NCBI GenBank assembly: GCA_036523395.1 | Contig: DATDEH010000062.1 | Span: 1 to 38,231, forward strand | Origin: Candidatus Limnocylindria bacterium | Lineage (GTDB): Bacteria; Chloroflexota; Limnocylindria; P2-11E | Reading direction: 5' to 3' | DNA length: 38,231 bases | In this document: positions 32,180 to 38,231 of the stretch, piece after piece | How the letters are laid out: each line of letters starts with the position of its first letter | Numbering within the stretch: the first letter of the stretch is position 1 | Translations under genes and position numbers: made by a program | The notes under the pieces: generated by a model | Told to the model about the DNA's origin: nothing | Database searches by the model: none | What the model saw: only the letters and a program-made list of their open reading frames with translations

Positions 32180-33213
32180 GCCTGCGCCGGCTCCGGACGC
32201 ACCGGCTCCTGCCGATACGTTACGCGGGCGCCGCCCGAACGAAGCGAACGCATCCCCGCGTCGAGCACGCGAACGACACGCAGAGCCGCTTCGCCATCGC
32301 TTCGCGGCCGCTCGCCGGTACGTATGCAGTCGACGAAGTGTCGCATCTCCATCTGGAGTGCCTCGGTCCCAGAGAGGTGCGGGCTGCGCACATCGCCCGA
32401 ACGGTAGGCGCGTAGAAGATCCTCACGCGACAGCTGCGTGACACCGTGGTCGTAGATCTTCACCTTCTCGACCGACTGCACGTCGTCGTACACCGCCATC
32501 CGCTTGTTTCCGATCACCACCATCGTCCGCAGCTTGCTCGGCGCGAGCCAGGAGAGATGGGCGTGTGCGACCGCGCCTGACGGGAAGCCCATGGTGAGGA
32601 AGACGACGTCCTCGATCTCAGGCTGCACATAGCACGCGCCCACGGATTGGACCCACTCGGGTTCCTCGTCGAGCCAGTACAGCGTGATCGACACGTCGTG
32701 CGGACCCAGATCCCAGAGCACGTTGATGTCGAATTGGTGCAGGCCGAGGTTCACGCGCTGGCTGTCGACGTAGTAGATCTTTCCGAGGTCGCCGCGCACG
32801 ATCCGCTCGCGCACGTTCACCACCGCGGGGTTGTACACGAAGGTGTGGCCGACCATCAGCGTCTTACCGGCACGCTCGCTCGCGCGGATGATCGCCTCGG
32901 CGTCCTCGATCGTTCCGGCGATCGGCTTCTCGACGAAGACGTGCTTGCCGGCGGCGAACGCCTCCTCGGCGAGGCGCCGGTGCGTGCCGACAGGTGTTGC
33001 GATGCATACCGCGTCGACCTCTGGATCGGCGAACAGCTCGCGATGATCTGTCGTGGTGCGCACGGCCGGGAAGCGCTTGTGGATCGTCTGGAGACGCTCG
33101 TCCGAAAGATCCGCGACGGCCACGGGCATCGCGCCCGGTGCCTCACTGAGATTGCGGATGAGGTTCGGGCCCCAGTATCCGGCGCCGATGACGGCGACGC
33201 GCAGTGCGTTCAT
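32176..33213 (-). CDS. Gfo/Idh/MocA oxidoreductase, WlbA/WbpB-like
   Basis: 345 residues from ATG at 33213. The NAD-binding Rossmann domain is RVAVIGAGYWGPNLIRNL; VFVEKPIAGT contains the catalytic-site EKP, and VGHTFVYNPAVVNVRERIV and VLWDLGPHDVSITLYWL give the His/Asp-containing active site of the WlbA branch. The expected reaction is oxidation of UDP-GlcNAc-uronic acid at C3, feeding the aminotransferase and acetyltransferase encoded next. The required UDP-GlcNAc 6-dehydrogenase is not in the window. No Shine-Dalgarno sequence; TAGACT (33228-33223 on the minus strand) precedes the ATG by nine bases. First gene of the three-gene operon. Confidence 0.92.
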   Translation of the reverse strand: MNALRVAVIGAGYWGPNLIRNLSEAPGAMPVAVADLSDERLQTIHKRFPAVRTTTDHRELFADPEVDAVCIATPVGTHRRLAEEAFAAGKHVFVEKPIAGTIEDAEAIIRASERAGKTLMVGHTFVYNPAVVNVRERIVRGDLGKIYYVDSQRVNLGLHQFDINVLWDLGPHDVSITLYWLDEEPEWVQSVGACYVQPEIEDVVFLTMGFPSGAVAHAHLSWLAPSKLRTMVVIGNKRMAVYDDVQSVEKVKIYDHGVTQLSREDLLRAYRSGDVRSPHLSGTEALQMEMRHFVDCIRTGERPRSDGEAALRVVRVLDAGMRSLRSGGARVTYRQEPVRPEPAQA

Positions 33214-33319
33214 TCGCTTCGAAGTCTAATGGCGACCAGCGCGATTCCACGGGCCTCGATCGCTCCGACATGTACCTACTACGGCTGCGTTGTCCAGCGC
33301 GCGAACAGCAATGGCACCA

Positions 33320-33630
33320 TCACGATCCGCGCGCCCGCGAGTGCTGCCGCGCCGCGAGTAGGGATGCGCCACCGCCGGCTAGCGCAACTAAACCCAGACC
33401 GCCGAACAACGCGATCGCAACGAAGAGCGGGACAAGCGGCGCGGGATCGCCAACTCGCGAGCGTGTTCAGGATGTTCGCGCCCCAGATCTCGTCATGGCA
33501 TGTGAGCGCCGCGTGTTGCTGCTCAATGAACGCGCCCGGATCGCGCGCGAAGACGACGCCAATCGTCGCCACGCAGGGTTGTAGCGGACGGTGGGCTGCA
33601 ACACGAGAACCGCGAACTGAGGACGATGGC
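33320..33630 (-). pseudogene. Decayed membrane protein gene
   Basis: The 440-base gap between the oxidoreductase and UPF0182 genes has no intact frame but shows protein-like stretches in three successive minus-strand frames: FAVLVLQPTVRYNPAW (about 33607-33560), then VVFARDPGAFIEQQHAALTC and HDEIWGANILNTLASW (about 33560-33450), then DPAPLVPLFVAIALFGGLGL followed by VALAGGGASLLAARQ (33450-33320), ending at TGA 33320. The last piece is a membrane helix with a basic tail. I do not recognise the parent family. It is probably a gene broken by two frameshifts; the remaining 33214-33319 shows nothing else. Confidence 0.5.
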
Positions 33631-33652
33631 GACGAGGACCGCGGGGCGCTGG

Positions 33653-36532
33653 TCATTGGCCCGTGACGGCACGGAGCTTGGTGAGATCGTCCTCGAGAAG
33701 CTTCAGGAGACGGCCGTACTCGGCGAAGTCGCTCCGCCTGAGCGCCTCCTGCGCCTGCAAGTAGTGGTCGCTGGCCGCCTTGACGAGCTCGGCGATCATG
33801 CCGGTCGCCGGTGGTGTCGTGACTGGTGGTGGCTGCGTCACCGGTGGAGTCGTGCCTGCGCCGAAGAGCGCGTCGAGCCCGGCCACGAAGGTCGGGGCCA
33901 TCACGACGTGACGCTGCGTTGCCAGGATCACGCGCTGCAGCTGCGGGATCTTGCTCTGCGTCGCCTGCACGAACAGGCCCTCGACATAGACGAACGAGTT
34001 GCCGACCGGGAGCACGAGCAGATTGCCGCGGAAGCACTGCGATCCGCCGCCCTGCGGGCAGAGAAGGGTGAGCTGCTGCTTGATGGTCGCGTCGGCGTCG
34101 ATGATGCCCTCGACCTGCAGCGGGCCGAAGATCTGCCGATCCCGCGAGAAGCGGAGCACTCGCAGCCTGCCGTATTCGGGCGGGTCCGCGCGGCCCGCGA
34201 TCCACGCGACCATGTTGTCGCGCTGCCCGCCGGCAGGCGTCATCGGCACGAAGAGGATGAACTCCTTGCGGTCCGAGCCCGGCAGCCGCGTCGTGACGTA
34301 GTACGGCTCGATCGGCGCCTTCGACTGCCCCTGCTCCTGCACCTCGTTCGCGATCCGCCATGCGTCGCCGCGGTTGTAGAAGTTGTCGACGTCGGTCATG
34401 TGATAGATCGCGAACACCTGCGACTGGATCGAGAAGAGATCCTCCGGATAGCGCAGGTGGTCCTTGAGGCTCTGCGGCATCTCGGCCAGCGACTTGAAGA
34501 GGCTCGGGTAGATCGCGCGGAGGTTCCGCACGACCGGGTCCGTCTCGTCCACCACGTAATAGCGAACGGTGCCGTCGTATGCGTTCGTCACGACCTTCAC
34601 GCTGTTCCGGATGTAGTTGAGATCGCCGTTGGACACGCGCGTTCCACCACGCACGAGCTCGTTGAAGCGCTCGCTGTACGGGTAGCGATCCCCGACCGTG
34701 TAGGCGTCGTTGATCCACCACAGCTGGCCGTCGGCGATGACGAGATAGGGGTCCTTGTCGTACTCGAGGAACGGCGCAAGGAGACGCTCGCGCTCGGCGA
34801 TGTTGCGGTGGAACAGCAGACGGCTGTCGGAGCGGATCTGGTCGCTGAAGAGCAGGTTGGTCTCGCCGAAGCGGAGCGTGAAGAGCAGGCGGTCCCACAG
34901 CGAGCTCACGCCGACGCCGCCGCCGCCCGTGAAGCGGGTGCGCGCGTCGCTGCCTGCCTGCGGGTAGTCGAACTCCTCCGCAGCGCTGTCGACGATCACG
35001 TAGTCATTCGTGAGCTCGCCGTAGTAGATGCGTGGCTGGTCGATCTTCGGCTCGCCTTGCGGCGGGATGTCCTTCACGAGGAGCGCCGGCCTGCCTTCGC
35101 TGTCGACACCACCGACCGGCGTGAGGGCGGCGCCGATGCCATGCGTGAACTGCAGGTGGCGGTTGATCCAGGTCTGCTGCGCGAGCGAGGTCGTGTTGAG
35201 CTCGCGTGCCGACAGCATCACCGGCACCTCGCGACCGCCGATCGCATAGCGATCCACGTCCACGTCCACGAAGTCGTAGTACTGCTGCAGCGCCTGCATC
35301 TGGTCGAACGCCGGCAGGAGCCGGTGGTAGTCCCAGAGGCGGACCGAGAGCGTGTCGGAGAACTCTCGCGTCGCCTCGCCCTGACTCGGCGTGTCCGCGA
35401 CGTCGAACTGCGACTCCTCGACCTTGTCAAGCGAGTACGCGGCGCGCGTGGCCGCGATGTTGCGCTCGAGGTAAGGACGCTCTTTGTTCAGCTGGTCAGG
35501 CGCGACCACGTAGTTCTGGACGACCGCTGGGTACACGCCGTTGATGAGGACGGTCGCGGCGAACCAGACGACGATCGCGCCGCCAAGGACCCACACGGTC
35601 CGCGCGAACGCGTTTGCGAAGCACGCGAGCGCCGCGATACCGACGATGACGGCGAGGATCGTGAGCGCGGGGATGCGCGCGTTGATGCTCGCGAAGCCTG
35701 CGCCGGTGAGGACCGGCTCCGTACGGAAGAGCAGGTCGTACTGGTCGAGGAGATAACCGAAGGCGACCAGGATGAGGAAGAGGCCGCCGAGCACCGAGAG
35801 GTGCGCGCGCGCCGGCCGCGCGAGAGCGAGCGCGGTGCGTCCGGCCACACCGAGGTCGCCGCGCGTGATCGTGCTCGTCGCGACACCGATGACGCCGCGC
35901 ACCGCGTAGACGGCTACGACGCCGGCTGCGATCACGAGCACGGCGGCGATCGACCATCCGCGCGCGAACTCGAGGACCGGAAGCGTGAAGAAGTAGAAGC
36001 CGATGTCACGGCCAAAGACCGGATCGCTCACGCCGAACGGGACAGCATTGAGCCAGCGGAGCAGCTGATCCCATTGATCACCGCCCGCGATGCCGAAGAA
36101 GAACGCCGGGATCGCGATGACCCAGAGGAGACGCAGGGTCTGTGCGAGCGCGGAGGACCGCGGCCGTTCCGTGTCGACCACGACGCGCGGGACCTGTGGG
36201 CGGAGCGCGAGGTAGAGATTCGGTACGGCGACGACGAAGAAGATCAGGAAGAACGCGAGGAAGGCCCAGAAACCGGCCGTGTATCGGCGCAGGTAGACAT
36301 CCTCGTAGCCGAGGCTGCGGAACCACAGCAGGTCGGTGAGGAACTCGTTAAGAGGGAGGAGCAGCAGCGGGACGAGGAGGAGGAAGAGGACGATGATGAC
36401 GATCGCGACTCCGCGGCCCGACGGTGGTCGTGGTGTGCCGCCGCCGCGGCGGGTGCGAAGCGAAGATAGGTCCAGGTTCGACCAGTCGATGTTGCCCCAG
36501 TCGCGCTCGCCGTTCCCCCTTTTGTCCCTCAC
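33653..36532 (-). CDS. UPF0182 family membrane protein
   Basis: 959 residues from GTG at 36532 (RDKRGNGERDWGNIDWSN). About seven membrane segments lie in the first 350 residues (VAIVIIVLFLLLVPLLLLPL, GFWAFLAFFLIFFVVAVPNL, LLWVIAIPAFFFGIAGG and others), then a very long extracytoplasmic part with the family blocks WDYHRLLPAFDQMQALQQYY, DIPPQGEPKIDQPRIYYGEL, YTVGDRYPYSERF and LFVPMTPAGGQRDNMVAWIA. The C-terminus has a Pro/Thr linker (TTPPVTQPPPVTTPPATG) and a helical region resembling the coiled tail of relatives (EALRRSDFAEYGRLLKLLED). UPF0182/COG1615 is widespread in Actinobacteria, Cyanobacteria and some other phyla; its function is unknown. TATGCT (36544-36539) is six bases before the start. 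Confidence 0.94.
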   Translation of the reverse strand: MRDKRGNGERDWGNIDWSNLDLSSLRTRRGGGTPRPPSGRGVAIVIIVLFLLLVPLLLLPLNEFLTDLLWFRSLGYEDVYLRRYTAGFWAFLAFFLIFFVVAVPNLYLALRPQVPRVVVDTERPRSSALAQTLRLLWVIAIPAFFFGIAGGDQWDQLLRWLNAVPFGVSDPVFGRDIGFYFFTLPVLEFARGWSIAAVLVIAAGVVAVYAVRGVIGVATSTITRGDLGVAGRTALALARPARAHLSVLGGLFLILVAFGYLLDQYDLLFRTEPVLTGAGFASINARIPALTILAVIVGIAALACFANAFARTVWVLGGAIVVWFAATVLINGVYPAVVQNYVVAPDQLNKERPYLERNIAATRAAYSLDKVEESQFDVADTPSQGEATREFSDTLSVRLWDYHRLLPAFDQMQALQQYYDFVDVDVDRYAIGGREVPVMLSARELNTTSLAQQTWINRHLQFTHGIGAALTPVGGVDSEGRPALLVKDIPPQGEPKIDQPRIYYGELTNDYVIVDSAAEEFDYPQAGSDARTRFTGGGGVGVSSLWDRLLFTLRFGETNLLFSDQIRSDSRLLFHRNIAERERLLAPFLEYDKDPYLVIADGQLWWINDAYTVGDRYPYSERFNELVRGGTRVSNGDLNYIRNSVKVVTNAYDGTVRYYVVDETDPVVRNLRAIYPSLFKSLAEMPQSLKDHLRYPEDLFSIQSQVFAIYHMTDVDNFYNRGDAWRIANEVQEQGQSKAPIEPYYVTTRLPGSDRKEFILFVPMTPAGGQRDNMVAWIAGRADPPEYGRLRVLRFSRDRQIFGPLQVEGIIDADATIKQQLTLLCPQGGGSQCFRGNLLVLPVGNSFVYVEGLFVQATQSKIPQLQRVILATQRHVVMAPTFVAGLDALFGAGTTPPVTQPPPVTTPPATGMIAELVKAASDHYLQAQEALRRSDFAEYGRLLKLLEDDLTKLRAVTGQ

Positions 36533-36538
36533 GGCCTC

Positions 36539-36546
36539 AGCATATG
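36539..36546. promoter_or_regulatory. Shared -10 between UPF0182 and lipoprotein genes
   Basis: The sequence AGCATATG gives TATGCT on the minus strand, six bases before the UPF0182 GTG, while the palindrome CATATG (36541-36546) stands five bases before the lipoprotein ATG on the plus strand. The two starts are only 19 bases apart, so the promoters must overlap. Confidence 0.35.
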
Positions 36547-36551
36547 GGGAG

Positions 36552-37070
36552 ATGCTCCGAAGGCTGGCGCTCGCCGCTGTCCTCGCCATGGCGATTGGCG
36601 CCTGCTCGCAGGCTCAGCCGGCACCGACGCCGACAAGCGGGTGCCCTGAACCCACGCGCACCGTGTTCGGGCAATCTCCGTTCGACATCGACAACCTCGC
36701 GACCTGGCGGAAGGAGCTGGCCGCGGGCGGCTCGTGCGAGACGGTCACCGCCGCCTACAACGCGCGCCTCGACGAGAAGAAATCGGAGCAGCTCTTCGCG
36801 AACGCCAGCACCTTCGCGATGATCGGCCGTGTCACCGATGCCGCGAGCGGCGCTCCGGTCGATCAGGTGTGCATCACGCCCGGAAAGCCCGGACAGATCT
36901 GCTGGGCTCGCACCGACAAAGACGGCTGGTACCTGCTCGACCTGGGCGCGGTGTTCGCGAAGGAAGGCTTCTTCGAGATCTTCTTCGTGAAGACGGGCTA
37001 CCCGGAGCAGCACTCGGTCTCGCGGATGCTCAGCGGTCGCGCGCGGATCGATTACCAGATGACGAAGTGA
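36552..37070 (+). CDS. Lipoprotein with carboxypeptidase-regulatory-like domain
   Basis: 172 residues from ATG at 36552. The N-terminus LRRLALAAVLAMAIGACSQ is a lipoprotein signal with lipobox AIGAC, then a Pro/Thr linker. The middle region contains FDIDNLATWRKELAAGGSCE. The C-terminal half, IGRVTDAASGAPVDQVCITP to KDGWYLLDLGA and GRARIDYQMTK, has the strand order of a carboxypeptidase-regulatory-like (transthyretin-type) beta domain: G-x-V-x-D-x-x-S-G-x-P-V followed by T-D-x-D-G-x-Y. So it is an anchored extracytoplasmic protein of unknown function, divergent from UPF0182. Confidence 0.8.
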   Translation: MLRRLALAAVLAMAIGACSQAQPAPTPTSGCPEPTRTVFGQSPFDIDNLATWRKELAAGGSCETVTAAYNARLDEKKSEQLFANASTFAMIGRVTDAASGAPVDQVCITPGKPGQICWARTDKDGWYLLDLGAVFAKEGFFEIFFVKTGYPEQHSVSRMLSGRARIDYQMTK

Positions 37071-37469
37071 TCACCGCGGAACCACATACGCGACCTCGCA
37101 ATAGCCGTTAGCGGCGCGCGCAAGACCGCGATCACAGGTCACGAGTGTGGCGCCGCTCAGTCTTGCGATGATCGCGTAGAACGCGTCATAGGCGGCGAAT
37201 CGATCGCGTAGCGCGAACGCCTCGCCGACCAGAGGCACGATCGCGACTCGCTGCAGGTGGAGCGTTCGCAAACGGAAGAGCGCCCCGAGAGCGTCGTCGA
37301 TGACGATCTCGCGGCGGTGCGTCATTCCTCGGATCGCAGAGAACACTTCAGCGTCGAAATGCACAGGGACGCGCGGCAGCTCGTTCCTCAGGACTGCGGC
37401 GACTGACGTGGTTGCGCGCGATCGGGCAACCAGTAGCTCGACCGCAGCGGACGCGTCCAGGACGATCAG
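37071..37469 (-). CDS. PIN domain toxin (VapC-like)
   Basis: 132 residues if read from CTG at 37469, which gives the usual VapC length and start, LIVLDASAAVELLVARSRAT. The first conventional start (GTG at 37364) would remove the first catalytic Asp and about 35 residues. Conserved acidic residues are in VLDAS, VHFDAEVFSAIR, and AAYDAFYAIIARLSGATLVT with CDRGLARAANG. PIN toxins cleave RNA, often tRNA, and are held inactive by a cognate antitoxin. The gene follows the antitoxin by six bases. Either a CTG start is used with translational coupling, or the toxin has lost its start codon. Confidence 0.82.
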   Translation of the reverse strand: MIVLDASAAVELLVARSRATTSVAAVLRNELPRVPVHFDAEVFSAIRGMTHRREIVIDDALGALFRLRTLHLQRVAIVPLVGEAFALRDRFAAYDAFYAIIARLSGATLVTCDRGLARAANGYCEVAYVVPR

Positions 37470-37475
37470 GGCCGC

Positions 37476-37736
37476 CTACGCGCGGTCGATCGCATCGCGG
37501 ATCCTGCGTACGGCAGCCGCGCCCATGCCCGGCTTGTACCCGGGTATGGGAGGCAACGAGGTCATTTCGTCGAGCCAGTCGTTGATCGTGTTTGGCTCAT
37601 CGAGGTTGTCCTCGAGGATCTGGATCACGTACTTACTCATCGACACGCCCTTGCGGGCGGCCTTCGTGCGGATACGGCGCTGGAGCCGCACAGGCATGCC
37701 GCGGATCTGGAGATCGACCTTCTCTTTGCCAGCCAT
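37476..37736 (-). CDS. Ribbon-helix-helix-type antitoxin
   Basis: 86 residues from ATG at 37736 (AGKEKVDLQIRGMPVRLQRR). The beta strand VDLQIRGMP followed by helices RLQRRIRTKAARKGVSMSKY and VIQILEDNLDE is the RHH DNA-binding fold of VapB/FitA-type antitoxins; the C-terminal part (TINDWLDEMTSLPPIPGYKP and onwards) would wrap the toxin. It should repress its own promoter, and the repeats in that promoter are suitable operators. It is the first gene of the pair. Confidence 0.85.
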   Translation of the reverse strand: MAGKEKVDLQIRGMPVRLQRRIRTKAARKGVSMSKYVIQILEDNLDEPNTINDWLDEMTSLPPIPGYKPGMGAAAVRRIRDAIDRA

Positions 37737-37774
37737 CGACTCAAGTATGCATGCACTAATGCATGCGCTCAAGT
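37737..37774 (-). promoter_or_regulatory. Toxin-antitoxin promoter with operator repeats in its spacer
   Basis: On the minus strand TTGAGC (37772-37767) is followed by a 17-base spacer and CATACT (37749-37744), then seven bases to the antitoxin ATG. Two copies of the palindromic octamer ATGCATGC (plus-strand 37747-37754 and 37759-37766) fill the spacer and the edge of the -10, twelve bases apart, and TCAAGT flanks them at 37741-37746 and 37769-37774. An RHH protein bound to these repeats would block RNA polymerase directly. The transcript would be leaderless. Confidence 0.7.
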
Positions 37775-37811
37775 GTCTGTACGGCGCCCACCGAAGCCTG
37801 TGGATTCTGGG

Positions 37812-38231
37812 TCAAGCGTTGCGCGCCCGCACCTCAGCGAAGAGATCGAGATATGTCTCGACGACGCGCGGCCACGTGTAGGTCCGCTCGACGAATGCCT
37901 GGCCCGACGCGCCAAGGCGCGACGCGAGCTGCGGTCGGCCGATGAGCATCTCGGAGATCTCGGCGTACTCGGCCGCACTCCGGTACGCGACGCCGGCGCC
38001 CGCGCGGTACGTCATCCCCCACACCACCGGCGAACGTGCGTCGCAGATCACCGGCCGGCCGCAGGCCCACGCCTCGAGCGCGATGATCGAGAGCGACTCG
38101 AGCAGGCTCGGCTGCACGAGCGCCACGCAACCCGCGAGCGCGTCGAACTTGTCCTCGTCCGAGGTGCGGCCGAGAAGCCGGATGTCCGGACGATCGGGCA
38201 CAGGCATCTCGCGGTGGCCCATGAGCACGAG
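37812..38231 (-). CDS. Glycosyltransferase, family 4-like (partial, N-terminus outside window)
   Basis: C-terminal 139 codons; the frame continues past the right edge. It shows the GT-B C-terminal domain: IRLLGRTSDEDKFDALAGCV, then VQPSLLESLSIIALEAWACG with the E-x7-E donor-site motif, VICDARSPVVWGMTYRAGAG and a closing helix ASGQAFVERTYTWPRVVETY. It is similar in type to the GT4 gene at 23790 but not a copy. The donor sugar is unknown. Convergent or adjacent relationships on the far side cannot be seen. Confidence 0.88.
   Translation of the reverse strand, partial: LVLMGHREMPVPDRPDIRLLGRTSDEDKFDALAGCVALVQPSLLESLSIIALEAWACGRPVICDARSPVVWGMTYRAGAGVAYRSAAEYAEISEMLIGRPQLASRLGASGQAFVERTYTWPRVVETYLDLFAEVRARNA

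Noticed and set aside
33626-36469. Long plus-strand open frame antisense to UPF0182
   Set aside because: Same type of charged low-complexity shadow; the minus strand has all UPF0182 motifs.
37741-37774. ATGCATGC/TCAAGT repeats as a CRISPR or transposon end
   Set aside because: Only two copies, within a promoter spacer of a toxin-antitoxin pair; operator is the simpler explanation.

Overview
The window is GC-rich chromosomal DNA of a bacterium I would place in Chloroflexota, with Actinobacteria as the alternative. This is inferred from base composition, gene content (MoxR/DUF58/DUF4129 block, UPF0182, a lone Flp pilin, stand-alone glutamate synthase large subunit) and start-site style, not from a marker-gene tree. 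Genes are tightly packed. Many same-strand neighbours overlap by four bases (ATGA or GTGA), while several operon-leading genes lack a Shine-Dalgarno sequence and instead have a -10-like hexamer 6-10 bases before the start codon, suggesting leaderless transcripts.

Layout. 1-7219 (minus) is an envelope block: MMPL transporter, a polytopic membrane protein, DUF4129, DUF4350, a MoxR ATPase and a DUF58 protein cut by the window edge. 7282-8799 (minus) holds a degenerate signal-peptidase-like membrane protein, two tandem small HNH/zinc proteins and tRNA-Pro(UGG); the last HNH gene runs into the tRNA. 8936-13620 (minus) is gltB with a leader that looks like a transcription attenuator. 13621-15328 (minus) is a MOSC-GNAT-MOSC operon. 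15354-19743 (plus) is a DUF488/kinase/HIT operon followed by a 951-residue secreted metallopeptidase with four internal repeats. 19748-24923 (minus) runs from a glycosyltransferase and a double-parvulin foldase into the house-cleaning operon mazG-rph-rdgB plus a DUF4260 membrane protein.

24948-27059 (plus) begins with a dolichol-phosphate-mannose-synthase-like GT2, then a broken gas-vesicle gvpA remnant overlapping a three-domain protein of unknown function. 27056-33213 is sugar and envelope-glycan biosynthesis: an aminotransferase and an epimerase, a tiny Flp pilin gene, a methyltransferase, and a WlbA-WlbB-WlbC-like trio expected to make a 2,3-diacetamido-uronic acid nucleotide sugar. 33214-33652 contains a decayed membrane-protein gene. 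33653-37070 is a divergent pair, UPF0182 and a lipoprotein. 37071-37774 is a VapC/ribbon-helix-helix toxin-antitoxin pair with a well-resolved promoter and operator. The window ends inside another glycosyltransferase.

The most unusual signals are the gltB attenuator-like leader with a candidate 17-codon leader peptide, the three-frame gvpA fossil, the toxin-antitoxin promoter whose 17-base spacer carries the operator repeats, two divergent promoters built on a shared symmetric -10, several genes whose conserved N-terminus has no ATG/GTG/TTG start, and a signal peptidase homologue lacking half of its active site.
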